Under the pieces are notes generated by a model. It was not told the origin of the DNA. It ran no database searches and saw nothing but the letters and a program-made list of their open reading frames with translations. From contig NZ_JAUXYL010000020.1 of NCBI RefSeq assembly GCF_030694375.1, positions 124,001 to 188,000 of the forward strand: a stretch of 64,000 nucleotides of DNA, in the 5' to 3' direction. A program made the translations under genes and the position numbers. This document shows, piece by piece, positions 36,482 through 45,782 of this stretch; the first letter of the stretch is position 1, and each line of letters begins with the position of its first letter. Origin of the DNA: Algoriphagus sp. Lineage in GTDB: Bacteria; Bacteroidota; Bacteroidia; Cytophagales; Cyclobacteriaceae.

Positions 36482-38050
36482 ATGAGTTATCCAAGCATTT
36501 TCAACGATGTAATCGGCCCGGTGATGCGGGGTCCTTCGAGTTCCCATTGTGCTGCATCTCTTAGAATCGGCAGGATTTGCCATGATCTGATGGGGGGTAG
36601 CATCTCGGAAATTTTGATCGAGTTTGATCCCAACGGTTCTTTGGCCACCACGCACAAGGAGCAGGGTTCAGACATGGGATTGTTCGGAGGATTTTTGGGA
36701 TGGGAGGCTTATGACGAGCGCTTGGTCAATTCCGAGATGCACATCGGTGCGGCGGGTATTCAGGTAAAAATCGAGATCAAAGACATTCAGGCAGAACATC
36801 CGAATACGTATCAAATTACCTTAAAAAATCCCAGGGAAACGCATCAGGTCATTGCCATTTCTACCGGTGGAGGGATGATAGAAGTCATTGAAATTGATGG
36901 AGAAAAGGTGTCAGTGGCCGGAGATTGTTTCCTTACCCTGATTTATGCAGCAGATCTTCAAAAACCGGAAAGTTACTTCCAACAATCCGGCTTGTCGGAT
37001 GAGGTGGAAATTCATACAGCGGAAGGCAGTTTTTTGGCCATCAAATCCCAGGATTTTTTAGATGAAACGCTGATTGAGGAACTTAAGTCACTAGACGGAG
37101 TGTCCCAAATCAAGCAAATCAGGCCGGTGTTACCTGTGCTTACAGGTAAAAATCAGACCGTCCCATTCATTACCTGTGAGGAGATGCTTGCTTACAATCA
37201 GGACAAGAATTTGAGTTTGTGGGAATTGGCTGTGCGGTATGAAAGCATTCGGGGTAATATCACCTCCGTGGAAGTACTTGCCAAAATGGAGGAAATCAGA
37301 ATCATTCTCAAAAATGCAGTCGAGACTGGTTTGAAAGGAACGAAATTCGAAGACCGAATATTGGGCCCACAATCTGTGAAATTCAAGTCCATGATGGAGG
37401 ATCGGAAACTGATCACTGGGGATGTCTTGAACCGGATCATCATGTACGTATCGGCTATCATGGAGGTCAAGAGTTCCATGGGTGTGATCGTGGCAGCACC
37501 GACTGCGGGTTCTTGCGGAGCGATGCCCGGAGCAGTGTTGGGCGTAGTAGATTCCTTGATATTGTCAGATGAAGAGGCGGTCAAAGCCTTAATGATTGCA
37601 GGTTTGATCGGAGTCTTCATCGCGGCTCATTCCACCTTTGCAGCTGAAGTGGGAGGTTGTCAGGCAGAATGCGGTTCCGGTGCTACCATGGCTGCAGCTG
37701 CCATTGTTCACTTGGCAGGAGGCAATTTGAATCAAAGCATTTCTGCGGCTTCCATGGCTTTGCAGAGTTCTTTGGGAATGATCTGTGACCCCATTGGGAA
37801 TCGGGTAGAGGCACCTTGCCTCAACAGAAATGTAATGGCCGCCTCCAATGCACTATCCTGTGCCAATATGGCCCTGGCAGATTACGACCATTTGATCCCT
37901 TTGGATGAAGTTATTGAGACCATGTACGAGGTAGGAAAAAGTATCCCCAACACCTTGCGATGCACCAACTTGGGAGGATTATCAATTACCAAGACTGCGA
38001 AAGAAATCGAAGCTCGGCTTACGCAGAAGCATTTTTATAAGAGTTGTTGA
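36482..38050 (+). CDS. sdaA: L-serine ammonia-lyase, single-chain iron-sulfur type
   Basis: A 522-aa cytoplasmic enzyme converting L-serine to pyruvate and ammonia. The beta domain opens FNDVIGPVMRGPSSSHCAA; the alpha domain has KSSMGVIVAAPTAGSCGAMPG, QAECGSGATMAAAA and CDPIGNRVEAPC, which hold the 4Fe-4S cysteines. The two domains are fused, though the beta domain and its ACT-like part are longer than in the E. coli protein (about 455 aa). It ends in a good hairpin terminator. Confidence 0.95.
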   Translation: MSYPSIFNDVIGPVMRGPSSSHCAASLRIGRICHDLMGGSISEILIEFDPNGSLATTHKEQGSDMGLFGGFLGWEAYDERLVNSEMHIGAAGIQVKIEIKDIQAEHPNTYQITLKNPRETHQVIAISTGGGMIEVIEIDGEKVSVAGDCFLTLIYAADLQKPESYFQQSGLSDEVEIHTAEGSFLAIKSQDFLDETLIEELKSLDGVSQIKQIRPVLPVLTGKNQTVPFITCEEMLAYNQDKNLSLWELAVRYESIRGNITSVEVLAKMEEIRIILKNAVETGLKGTKFEDRILGPQSVKFKSMMEDRKLITGDVLNRIIMYVSAIMEVKSSMGVIVAAPTAGSCGAMPGAVLGVVDSLILSDEEAVKALMIAGLIGVFIAAHSTFAAEVGGCQAECGSGATMAAAAIVHLAGGNLNQSISAASMALQSSLGMICDPIGNRVEAPCLNRNVMAASNALSCANMALADYDHLIPLDEVIETMYEVGKSIPNTLRCTNLGGLSITKTAKEIEARLTQKHFYKSC

Positions 38051-38420
38051 TTCTAATTTTAAAGAATTCCGGTCTGTGAAGACACAGACCGGGGCTTATT
38101 TTTTATCTGATTGAAAATCCTACCATGGTGCCTTGGAATCCATATACCGCGGACTTGTGGAACTGGATAATTTAATAGGAATGGCGCTTTAGCCCATTCC
38201 TACAAGGCATTATTTTTATTGGCGGGCTTTAGCCCAAAAGTTAGAATTTCCGGTCTGTGAAGACACAGACCAGAGCTTTGGAATTGCTAGGGCATGCTAA
38301 AATTTCAATCATTTTGGGGTAGTTTAGCGCCTCTTTTTGGAATGGGCTAAAGCCACATTCCTATTGAAAATTCTATAATATGACCTCGGAATTGCAATTC
38401 CAGAACCCTTGCTTAAACTG
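38051..38420. repeat. 370-bp palindrome-rich spacer after sdaA
   Basis: Contains two copies of a GAATT(T)CCGGTCTGTG-AAGA-CACAGACC hairpin (38065-38090 and 38246-38271), a GGGCTTTAGCCC palindrome (38224-38235), and two copies of the GGAATG-type REP-like element (38177-38200 inverted; 38339-38365). No gene. Confidence 0.8.
38069..38106 (+). terminator. Terminator after sdaA
   Basis: CCGGTCTGTG (38069-38078) pairs with CACAGACCGG (38083-38092) around AAGA, then GGCTTATTTTTTAT. The same hairpin core recurs at 38252-38271 without a T tract. Confidence 0.85.
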
Positions 38421-38864
38421 TCAATATGTCCACTTCTGCATAAATGTTCCGAAGTTCTTGGGATGGATAATATTGAGTTTTGGGAATTTCAGATCGATGA
38501 AAATTTGATGATGCTTGTCAAAGGTGAGTAACCCATCCGCAGATGCAGAAATTGCTAAATCTGAGAATTTGTTGTCATCAGGATCGTCTTGTATAATGCC
38601 CCAACGGTAAAAGGGTTCGGAAAAAATCACGTTTGTTGCAGTGCACAAAATATCGAACACCAAATTTGCAGTCGTTTCGGAATAGAAATCCGTTAATTTT
38701 TCGGCATACTCTGCGAGTATCTCCGTACTGACTATCCAATCAAAGGATTTTCGTTCAAAAGCGGTATAAATGGCAAACTCGGGATTTTTCCTATTTAGCG
38801 TGGTGATGAGCACATTGGTATCCACCACCAATTTGGGTTTAGGTTTCTCAATCACTTCACTCAC
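38421..38864 (-). CDS. PIN-domain toxin
   Basis: A 147-aa protein with PIN RNase residues: VVDTNVL (Asp15), the glutamate in STEIL (Glu48) and the acidic cluster DPDDNKFSDLAI (about residues 94-105). It matches the putative toxin-antitoxin PIN subfamily (COG1569-like wording). Its start overlaps the end of the preceding small gene by 4 bases (ATGA), which is typical of a toxin following its antitoxin. Expected role: magnesium-dependent RNA cleavage, kept inactive by the partner. Confidence 0.93.
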   Translation of the reverse strand: MSEVIEKPKPKLVVDTNVLITTLNRKNPEFAIYTAFERKSFDWIVSTEILAEYAEKLTDFYSETTANLVFDILCTATNVIFSEPFYRWGIIQDDPDDNKFSDLAISASADGLLTFDKHHQIFIDLKFPKLNIIHPKNFGTFMQKWTY

Positions 38865-39073
38865 TTTTCTCTGAGTTGATCGTAATTCTTTTGAGAAATC
38901 TTTTTTTGAGATACCATTTGGTCAACTTCAGATTTCAATTTTTGAGAATAATGATTGGTGAGTAGATCCCTTATCTCCACAGATTCTTCATAACTCATCT
39001 CCCTATTGAACATGCGCAAGAGGCTCAGCTGAACATCATTTAATCCTCTATTTTCTTTGTCTACAGTATCCAT
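38861..39073 (-). CDS. Putative antitoxin paired with PIN toxin
   Basis: A 70-aa acidic and helical protein (MSYEESVEIRDLLTNHYSQKL, then a Lys/Glu-rich tail). It has no recognised DNA-binding motif. The 4-bp overlap with the PIN gene and its size make it the antitoxin. Such short partners are common for this PIN group in Bacteroidota. Confidence 0.85.
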   Translation of the reverse strand: MDTVDKENRGLNDVQLSLLRMFNREMSYEESVEIRDLLTNHYSQKLKSEVDQMVSQKKISQKNYDQLREK

Positions 39074-39167
39074 TAGTTCTTTTAGAAAGTGTTGATCAAA
39101 GTTAACTCAACTGCATTAGATGTCAAAATCAGGAATTTAGCTAGTCAATATTGATTTGGCATACTAT

Positions 39168-39196
39168 TAAATTCCCTCCTGCTTTAGCTGGGGGGA
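39168..39196. repeat. REP-like hairpin related to 30470
   Basis: Begins TAAATTCCCTCC like the element at 30470-30481, and forms CCCTCC-T-GCT / AGC-T-GGGGGG. It ends 5 bases before the GH31 stop codon, on the 3' side of that gene. Confidence 0.6.
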
Positions 39197-39200
39197 GAAA

Positions 39201-41369
39201 TTATTGCGGCACCTTCATCCATCGCCAAACAATAGTTCCGTAGCTGGACTTGTGGCTTTTCAAGGTTTTGGAGATTCCGCTTAATTGGCCTTTTCGGTCC
39301 CGGGTAGTTTTGAGTTCAATTAGGGAAAATTCCCCGCGCTCATAGTCATAGCTGACACCGTCATCATTGTATAATAAGAAGGTATTTTCCTTGGAACCGT
39401 ACAGTCTGACTTCTAACGTTTGATCCGACTTTTTATCTAGTGTTGTCAACATGGGGATGATTCCTCCATCTTTGACAAAAAGCGGGATTTCTTCGAGTTT
39501 AGTCTTGATGGTGATCGTCTCGCCATTGCCGGCATATTCCCCGGTGTAGAAATCATACCAATTTCCTTTTGGAAGTACAACTGATCGCTCCACTTGACCG
39601 GTAAATACCGGGGCGACAAGTATCGATGGTCCCATCATGTATTGATCTGTTACCTCCAGCCTTTTTTGCTCTGCATAGGGATTTTTTGCATCATCCAATT
39701 CACCTCCGGTTAAGGTCTCCTGAGTGATGAACCCACTCTCCAACACCATGGCTCTGAATGGGGGAATTCCTTTTTGATTGTATTCATAAAAAGCGGTGTA
39801 GAGGTAGGGCAGGAGTTTCATTCGAAGCTCAATCGTATTTCTGACCAGGTCTGTGACTTCAGGGAAGCTCCATGGTTTTTTACCCGATGACCAGGCATTG
39901 AGCATCATAAGCGGAGAAAAACTAACCGTTTGAAATCTACGGATCCATTCCTCGGCAGAGTTTGCACTCCGAATTTCGGGCGTCCACAAAAGTCCTGACA
40001 GGGACGAATTGGCCAATGCGGTCACATAGCCTTCGTGATCATAATGATCGCTGTACAACACAAAATTATGATTGCTTGCCCCGATGTAAGCGGACCTGAT
40101 CAGATTGTATGTTCGCTGATTCTGTTCTTTAAAATGACGGTCAAACATGTCCATCATCATCATGCCGTAGAGTTGTCGAATTTCAACCGCATCGTTTCCT
40201 GAAGGGAAAGTAGCATGGTCAGGCCAAAGCCAAACATCGTATCCATCCACCTCATCAAATTTGTACCCACTGACTCCGATGGACAAATGATTCTTTTGGT
40301 GGTGTTTCAGCAAGACTTGTTGCGCTTCGGGAATCGTATAATCCGGTACTTCCCCCAGCCAAACCGTGTGGCTGCCTGTAAAGGGACTGATGTCTTTGTA
40401 CATAGTGGAGACAGGCGCGACATAGGGATTCTCCCATAGGTTGACTTTTATCCCTTTTTGATTCAAGGTCTGTACAAATTTTTCAGGATTCGGGAATCGT
40501 GTGCTGTCCCAATCGAAGGAACAGGGATAAGCAAAACTTTGCCAACCCGGTTCAAGTCCTATGACATCCAAAGGAAAATCTCTGTCTTCAAAATCCTGAA
40601 TTTCCTGCAATACATCCTGGTCACTGCTTTTGGTATGCATTCTATGCCAGAATCCCAAGCCCCATTTGGGAGGGATAATTCCTCCTCCGAAAAACAGATT
40701 GTAGCGTTGAACCACCTCGAGGGTTGTTTTTCCGGCAAAGACATATATTTCCATTCCATCCCCTTCAACACTCGCTTCGACCGCATCAGACAGGGGACGG
40801 GCAGGCCAATTCTTTCCTGTGGTTCGGTCTATTCGTTCGGGAAGGGAACTGTCTTTCCGATTGCCCACACCCACATGGACTTTCACCCGTTTGGATGAAT
40901 TTATCAAAACTCCATATCCTTCACTTGAAATGTAAAAGGGAACCGGTGCATGCGTATAGCCCTTGATCCCACCATAGTGATCGACTTTAAGCGTATAAAC
41001 TTCCCTACGTCTGTTGATTCCTTCAAACTCCAGCCCTAAACCATAAATTTGTTCTGTTTCACGCAGAGGTAACCGGACATTTGCCCGATTTGGTGTCAGT
41101 AGGCTGCGGCTAGCATTTTGGTCAAAAGGAAATGGCGCATCTCCAAGCGCTTTGATTGCATCTATTTTGGGTTCATTTGCATAATCAATTGGATTCAATC
41201 CCATCTCTCCAAAACTTGCCTTCCAGATACCCGGCATCACCTTTTCCCATTTCAACTCCTCCATCTCTGAAATCAGGGTATTCTGTGCGAATCCATTTGA
41301 ACAAATCAGAATAAGTAGCGGCAGCAGGAAGCAGGGTTTGAAAAGATGCTTTTTAGATTTTGTGTTCAT
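39201..41369 (-). CDS. Exported GH31-family glycosidase
   Basis: A 722-aa protein with a signal peptide (PCFLLPLLILICSNGFAQ). GH31 features: an N-terminal galactose-mutarotase-like domain (ETEQIYGLGLEFEG), a (beta/alpha)8 core starting PPKWGLGFWHRMH, the nucleophile region GYKFDEVDGYD and the later LLWTPEIRSAN and WSSGKKPWSFPEV. The family cleaves alpha-glucosides, xylosides or galactosides. In place of the common G-x-W-x-D pattern this protein has GLEPGWQSFAYPCSFDWD, pointing to a less-studied subgroup. Single gene, no clear operon partner. Confidence 0.93.
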   Translation of the reverse strand: MNTKSKKHLFKPCFLLPLLILICSNGFAQNTLISEMEELKWEKVMPGIWKASFGEMGLNPIDYANEPKIDAIKALGDAPFPFDQNASRSLLTPNRANVRLPLRETEQIYGLGLEFEGINRRREVYTLKVDHYGGIKGYTHAPVPFYISSEGYGVLINSSKRVKVHVGVGNRKDSSLPERIDRTTGKNWPARPLSDAVEASVEGDGMEIYVFAGKTTLEVVQRYNLFFGGGIIPPKWGLGFWHRMHTKSSDQDVLQEIQDFEDRDFPLDVIGLEPGWQSFAYPCSFDWDSTRFPNPEKFVQTLNQKGIKVNLWENPYVAPVSTMYKDISPFTGSHTVWLGEVPDYTIPEAQQVLLKHHQKNHLSIGVSGYKFDEVDGYDVWLWPDHATFPSGNDAVEIRQLYGMMMMDMFDRHFKEQNQRTYNLIRSAYIGASNHNFVLYSDHYDHEGYVTALANSSLSGLLWTPEIRSANSAEEWIRRFQTVSFSPLMMLNAWSSGKKPWSFPEVTDLVRNTIELRMKLLPYLYTAFYEYNQKGIPPFRAMVLESGFITQETLTGGELDDAKNPYAEQKRLEVTDQYMMGPSILVAPVFTGQVERSVVLPKGNWYDFYTGEYAGNGETITIKTKLEEIPLFVKDGGIIPMLTTLDKKSDQTLEVRLYGSKENTFLLYNDDGVSYDYERGEFSLIELKTTRDRKGQLSGISKTLKSHKSSYGTIVWRWMKVPQ

Positions 41370-41427
41370 GTGTTGGGTTATAAAATAGGAGTTCGGGGTC
41401 TCAAACTAGAAAAAAATACCTGTTTTA

Positions 41428-42594
41428 CTAGCTGTTCCATTTCTGTAATTCGTTGGTGATAAAGGCTTCAAGCAGTTCCTTTTTGGGTAATTCGAGAAGG
41501 TATTTGGAGACGAAGAGTTGATTGTCCATTCCGCTCAAGGCGTATTCAACCAGTTTTTTCCCCTTTCCAGTACATAGCAAAATACCTATCGGTGGGTTGT
41601 CATCTTTCCTTTTCACTTCTTCACGATAGTAGGCTACATAGGTGTTGAGCTGAGACAAATGCTCGTGCTTGAACGAATCTATTTTTAATTCAATTAATAC
41701 ATGACATTTTAAGATCCTGTGGTAAAACACAAGGTCCACAAAAAAGTAATCATCATCTATTAATATCCGCTTTTGGCGTGCCTCAAAACAAAAACCATGG
41801 CCAAGCTCCAAAATAAAGGCCTGCAAATGATCTAAAATGGCTGTTTCAAGGTCTCTCTCTTCTACCAAATGTGAAGCATTCAGCCCCATGAAATCGAAGA
41901 GGTATATTGATTTGATAGCATCAGTAGCCTGCTCTGGAATTATTTTTTGCTCTAATTGCTGGAAGGCCAACTCGGTTTTTTCCGACAAACCCACGCGCTC
42001 GTAAGCAAGTGTATCTATTTGCCGTTTTAATTCCTGAACACTCGGCGTTGTTTTAATGATTAATAATTCAAAAAAGATCCGCTTGGTTGGGTCCTTTATT
42101 TTAAGAAGTTCAACAAAATGAGTAAAAGAGATATGTTGGATTAGATGCCAGAGGTAGCTTTCATTTCGCTCAGTGAATTGTGCAGTTGCCGACTGCACAA
42201 TTTCTTTTTGAAGGTTTGGAGAACCTGATAGTGCAGTTGATAACTGCATAATTTCAGGTAGTGATTTGTTTGGCGAATCCACCATTTGCGAAATCACATC
42301 ATTTAATTCGATGTATGCCAGGTAAAATTGCCTGAATAATTTCAAGTTTCTGTTTCCTAAGCTCTTGGTATTTAATGAGTCAGCTAGTGTGTCAATTAAG
42401 CGACTTCCATACCTAGCTCTATCCTCTCCCTTTTGCTCAAACTCAACAATATAAAACCCAATCAGCCAATTTCGTAAAGTCAGGGACACGTTTACAGCCT
42501 TCGCCGCCTGCTGCTGAAAGTGCCCGTGGGTGTTGGATATTGTCTTTACTAATCGTTCAAAGTTCATTTGACCAGGAAGTTTAAATGTTTCCAA
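41428..42594 (-). CDS. YhcG/DUF1016 family PD-(D/E)XK nuclease-like protein
   Basis: A 388-aa cytoplasmic protein. The N-terminal DUF1016_N domain (about 15-190: RNWLIGFYIVEFEQKGEDRARYG, SWLHL-like helices) is followed by a nuclease-like domain with FVDLVFYHRILKCHVLIELK (D..ExK pattern). An alternative start at residue 10 is possible. These proteins often accompany type I restriction systems; here it sits 8 kb from hsdRMS, separated by a large lipoprotein gene. The mid-gene segment at 42180-42256 carries paired GTGCAGTTG / ACTGCACAATTT words that make in-frame sequence repeats. Confidence 0.9.
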   Translation of the reverse strand: METFKLPGQMNFERLVKTISNTHGHFQQQAAKAVNVSLTLRNWLIGFYIVEFEQKGEDRARYGSRLIDTLADSLNTKSLGNRNLKLFRQFYLAYIELNDVISQMVDSPNKSLPEIMQLSTALSGSPNLQKEIVQSATAQFTERNESYLWHLIQHISFTHFVELLKIKDPTKRIFFELLIIKTTPSVQELKRQIDTLAYERVGLSEKTELAFQQLEQKIIPEQATDAIKSIYLFDFMGLNASHLVEERDLETAILDHLQAFILELGHGFCFEARQKRILIDDDYFFVDLVFYHRILKCHVLIELKIDSFKHEHLSQLNTYVAYYREEVKRKDDNPPIGILLCTGKGKKLVEYALSGMDNQLFVSKYLLELPKKELLEAFITNELQKWNS

Positions 42595-42752
42595 ATTAGA
42601 TTTTGGCTAAAGCCTCTTGATTTAAAATCGTGATTCACTGGAAGAACTAATTCACATTCCAATTGAAAAATAATTTCCTTCAAATCTTTTGAATTACCAA
42701 CGGAGTATTTAGATATTATTTGAAGTTCATCACAAGCTGTAGCATATCGACC

Positions 42753-45470
42753 TTACTCCCGTCCTTCCCCCAATTGATGAATTGTATTCTGAACTAATCC
42801 GACTACAGCCTTTCCTCTTTCATCCTTAACCCGGTATTGGATTTCCATTCCCCAGGTTGGTTTGATCTGGGGGATGTCCAGCAGGATGGACTTTTTGTCT
42901 TTTCCAAGGGTTGCTTTGCTGACGGTCAAGGTTTGTTCATTGTAGTGCTTGGATCCGTATTTTCTGGATCGCAAAAGATCCCAAGTCTTCACCGTGTAGT
43001 GTGCAGTATCCGCGACACTTTTTGCATTCAGTTCGTCGGTGAAGTTGAGCTCAATTCCCTGGCTTGTTGCTTTGATTCCCACAGGAATGACCATGGGCTG
43101 ATCCACTTTTCGGATCCGGTAAAGTCCTCCCAGTTGTGGCTGGGTGGAGCCCCAAGCGGAGAGTCCACAGAGGTACAATTGTCCGTCTCCGGGATTGAAT
43201 CTGCCTCGCATCACCCCGGTAGAAAATCGCGGAACAGGCAACTCAAAAACCCCTCCCTGTACCTGTTCTCCGATTTTTTCAAAGGGTACCACAAAGACTT
43301 TTCCGTAGCCGTAGGACAAGTTCAGAAGTTTTCCATCTAAGGCTCCCCACTTTTTACTGTCCACCCACAGCAGTTCGGAAGGAGATTGATCCCGCTCCCG
43401 ATCCACCCAAACGAGTGGGAGTTCCATCCCTTTTTCGGTGCTGTCGGCAGGGGGATTAAATCCAAACATATTGCCATAGAATCCGCCCTCTTTCACCCAA
43501 TTGACCCGGTTCATCGGATTCCAATGCCCTTCCTGATCGGTTACGATGAAGTTGCCGTCAGGATTAAGGCAAACCCCATTGGCCGCTCTAAAACCGGTGG
43601 CAATGATTTCGGTCTTCTGCCCGTCTTTGCTCACTTTGATCAAGGTGCCATGTTGAGGAACCAAGGCCTCCCGGGCATGCCGGGCACTTTTGGCATAGTA
43701 GAAGTTGCCTTCTTTATCCGTCTGAAGACCCATGGCAAATTCATGGAAGTGGTCGGTCACCTGATGGTCATTGTTGAAGCTTTCGTAAAAGTCAGTTTCT
43801 CGGTCGCCATTGAAATCATGCAATTTGACCAGCTGATCTCTGCAAGTGACAAAGATTTCTTCATTGACGACTTTTATCCCCAAAGGCTGAAATAGGCCCG
43901 AAGCAATCCGCTGCCAGGTGAGTTTGCCGGAATTTTTTGTGAAGCCCTCCACCAACCAAACATCGCCGTCGGTAGAGCAAATCACCCCTTTGTTGGGATC
44001 TTTGAAAAAGTCCAGCCCGCTTAATCTAAACTGATTTTTCCATGGACTGTCAAAAGGCGGATTCATGATGTCCACCTGAAAGGGGCCTTCCTGTGTTCCT
44101 TGCTGAACCTCGGATGTTAGCCTTTGTGGATACCTTGCCGGGCCACCTTTGATGAGAGGATCCAATGCCTCAGGAGGGCTGGAGGTTTTGGCAAATTGCT
44201 GAAGTCCCTTCATTCCAGGTTTTCCCATCAGCAGTTTGATTTTGATAGGTTTGTAGGGAGCAATCTCCATCACAGTAAATCCTCCCTGCTCTTTCAAGAC
44301 TGCCCCTTCTCCCACCAGGGCAACTGCGGTTCCGCTTGGAGCTATCCTCATTTTCAAGGATTTATCTGAAGGGGAAATATTCAGTGTTCGGGTGAATACC
44401 GGTTGATTTTCTACGGTTTCCAGCCCAAAGGTTTCCAGGACCTTCGCATTGCCAACGGTATAAGAAATGATCACCCGGTCCTGAAATTGATAGAGTCCCT
44501 TGAAATGCGCCCATTCCCGCGGCAGGGGTCCGAACTTTCGTTTATCCCGAGCAGTAAACCGAGGATCCTCAAAACTGCCTTTACTTGGATTGGCCCAGGA
44601 AGGTGCCACAGGATTTTCAAAATGAAGATCTCCTGCAGTTCTTGGAGAGATATTGTGCTTTCCGTTAAATAGAATTGCTTCCCAATCGATAAATCCATTT
44701 CCTGTCCAAGCCCCGGCTACCCGCATCAAATCGTGATCAAACAGCATCCAAGCTTTGCCCGCAGCCACTCCTCCAGGTCCTTGATCCAGTCTAACGGCGA
44801 TGCCTTTGTAGGCAAAATTGGCTTTGGAAAAATTTTCATCCGGAAGCGGGGAAGGTCCCGAGGAGCGTTCCCTTGGAGTAGCATTCAGCCCCACTACTTC
44901 ATAGGTATTGATCAGGAAGTTGCCATAGTCCATTTCGGCCCAGGGCTTAAACTCCTTGGGTGCAGGGCCTGTGGTGGTCCCGACAGGGAGGCTGGCTAAA
45001 TAGGTGGAGTCGATTTCAAAGTACTGATCCGAACTGTCTTTTTGCAAAAAAGTCTCGCGCAGGTAATTGATGATGTCATACTTTTCTACAGGTGTCAGAT
45101 TGACTTGTGGAGGCATGGACCCATAGCCACGGGTGAGCGTCTGATAGATTGAGTAGGGATCATTTCCCACTTTAAATTTGTCCTCCCAAAATTTGAAAGC
45201 TGTGGGAATCGAGCCCACCTGATCGGGATTCCCATGACAATTGAAGCAGATATTGTTGTAGATATGCTCTCCTGTGCGAATCGACTCGTCATGCCGATCG
45301 TCCAGAGCAGTAAGGAGTCCTCGGTGGTCTATGTCTTTTTCATAGTCAGGCAGGTCGGATTCGGAAAGGGTAAATCCGGTAGGGGATTCGGCTTCTTTTT
45401 TACTCGGATTGCATCCGAAAAAAATCCACAGCGCAAAAAGGGAATAAGCAAATGAGTAAAGTCGATGCAT
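42753..45470 (-). CDS. Large lipoprotein: cytochrome c, DUF6797-like and PQQ-type propeller domains
   Basis: A 905-aa lipoprotein (lipobox IFFGC, Cys20). The N-terminal cytochrome c domain has haem motif CFNCH (Cys75, Cys78, His79) and a probable axial Met119 in GYGSMPP. The middle (about 170-480) resembles DUF6797-type domains. A later six-bladed propeller (about 490-800: IKVVNEEIFVTCRDQLVKLHD, GFRAANGVCLNPDGNFIVTDQEGHW) resembles soluble sugar dehydrogenases. This arrangement is known from exported proteins that pass electrons from a sugar to a haem; the substrate is unknown. Transcribed alone. Confidence 0.92.
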   Translation of the reverse strand: MHRLYSFAYSLFALWIFFGCNPSKKEAESPTGFTLSESDLPDYEKDIDHRGLLTALDDRHDESIRTGEHIYNNICFNCHGNPDQVGSIPTAFKFWEDKFKVGNDPYSIYQTLTRGYGSMPPQVNLTPVEKYDIINYLRETFLQKDSSDQYFEIDSTYLASLPVGTTTGPAPKEFKPWAEMDYGNFLINTYEVVGLNATPRERSSGPSPLPDENFSKANFAYKGIAVRLDQGPGGVAAGKAWMLFDHDLMRVAGAWTGNGFIDWEAILFNGKHNISPRTAGDLHFENPVAPSWANPSKGSFEDPRFTARDKRKFGPLPREWAHFKGLYQFQDRVIISYTVGNAKVLETFGLETVENQPVFTRTLNISPSDKSLKMRIAPSGTAVALVGEGAVLKEQGGFTVMEIAPYKPIKIKLLMGKPGMKGLQQFAKTSSPPEALDPLIKGGPARYPQRLTSEVQQGTQEGPFQVDIMNPPFDSPWKNQFRLSGLDFFKDPNKGVICSTDGDVWLVEGFTKNSGKLTWQRIASGLFQPLGIKVVNEEIFVTCRDQLVKLHDFNGDRETDFYESFNNDHQVTDHFHEFAMGLQTDKEGNFYYAKSARHAREALVPQHGTLIKVSKDGQKTEIIATGFRAANGVCLNPDGNFIVTDQEGHWNPMNRVNWVKEGGFYGNMFGFNPPADSTEKGMELPLVWVDRERDQSPSELLWVDSKKWGALDGKLLNLSYGYGKVFVVPFEKIGEQVQGGVFELPVPRFSTGVMRGRFNPGDGQLYLCGLSAWGSTQPQLGGLYRIRKVDQPMVIPVGIKATSQGIELNFTDELNAKSVADTAHYTVKTWDLLRSRKYGSKHYNEQTLTVSKATLGKDKKSILLDIPQIKPTWGMEIQYRVKDERGKAVVGLVQNTIHQLGEGRE

Positions 45471-45782
45471 AGTGAAGGCGGTTGGTGGTATAATTTATTG
45501 ATTATTACCAGAAAAAACACCGGGGAATTAGCTTTGAATATATTCTTACCAAAGACCAAGAAATCCAGCCCGGATTAGTGGCTTTTTCGGGTTTGACTTT
45601 TGCATGAGTTATTATGATAGAGAAAAAGTTGGTTTCTTTGACTTCATCCCGAAGGGATGACCTGTTTATAGAAAATCGAAATAGAAGGAATTATTCGACC
45701 CAGAGGGGTCGTACCATTCTCTCACCTTTTCCTTTCTATAGACATTTGACCCATTCTGGGTCTGTAGCTTTTTATTTACAGG
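45471..45782. other. Spacer between the large lipoprotein gene and the defence island
   Basis: 312 bases: an AT-rich upstream region of the lipoprotein gene followed by the palindromic block at 45640-45780. No intact gene seen. Confidence 0.6.
45640..45780. repeat. Dispersed palindromic repeat block before the defence island
   Basis: Three hairpins in a row: CATCCC-GAA-GGGATG (45645-45659), CGACCC-AGAG-GGGTCG (45696-45711) and GACCCA-TTC-TGGGTC (45748-45762). The frame through it looks open but reads as repeat sequence, not a real protein. This type of element is common in Cytophagales spacers. It ends right at the DUF5131 relic. Confidence 0.7.
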
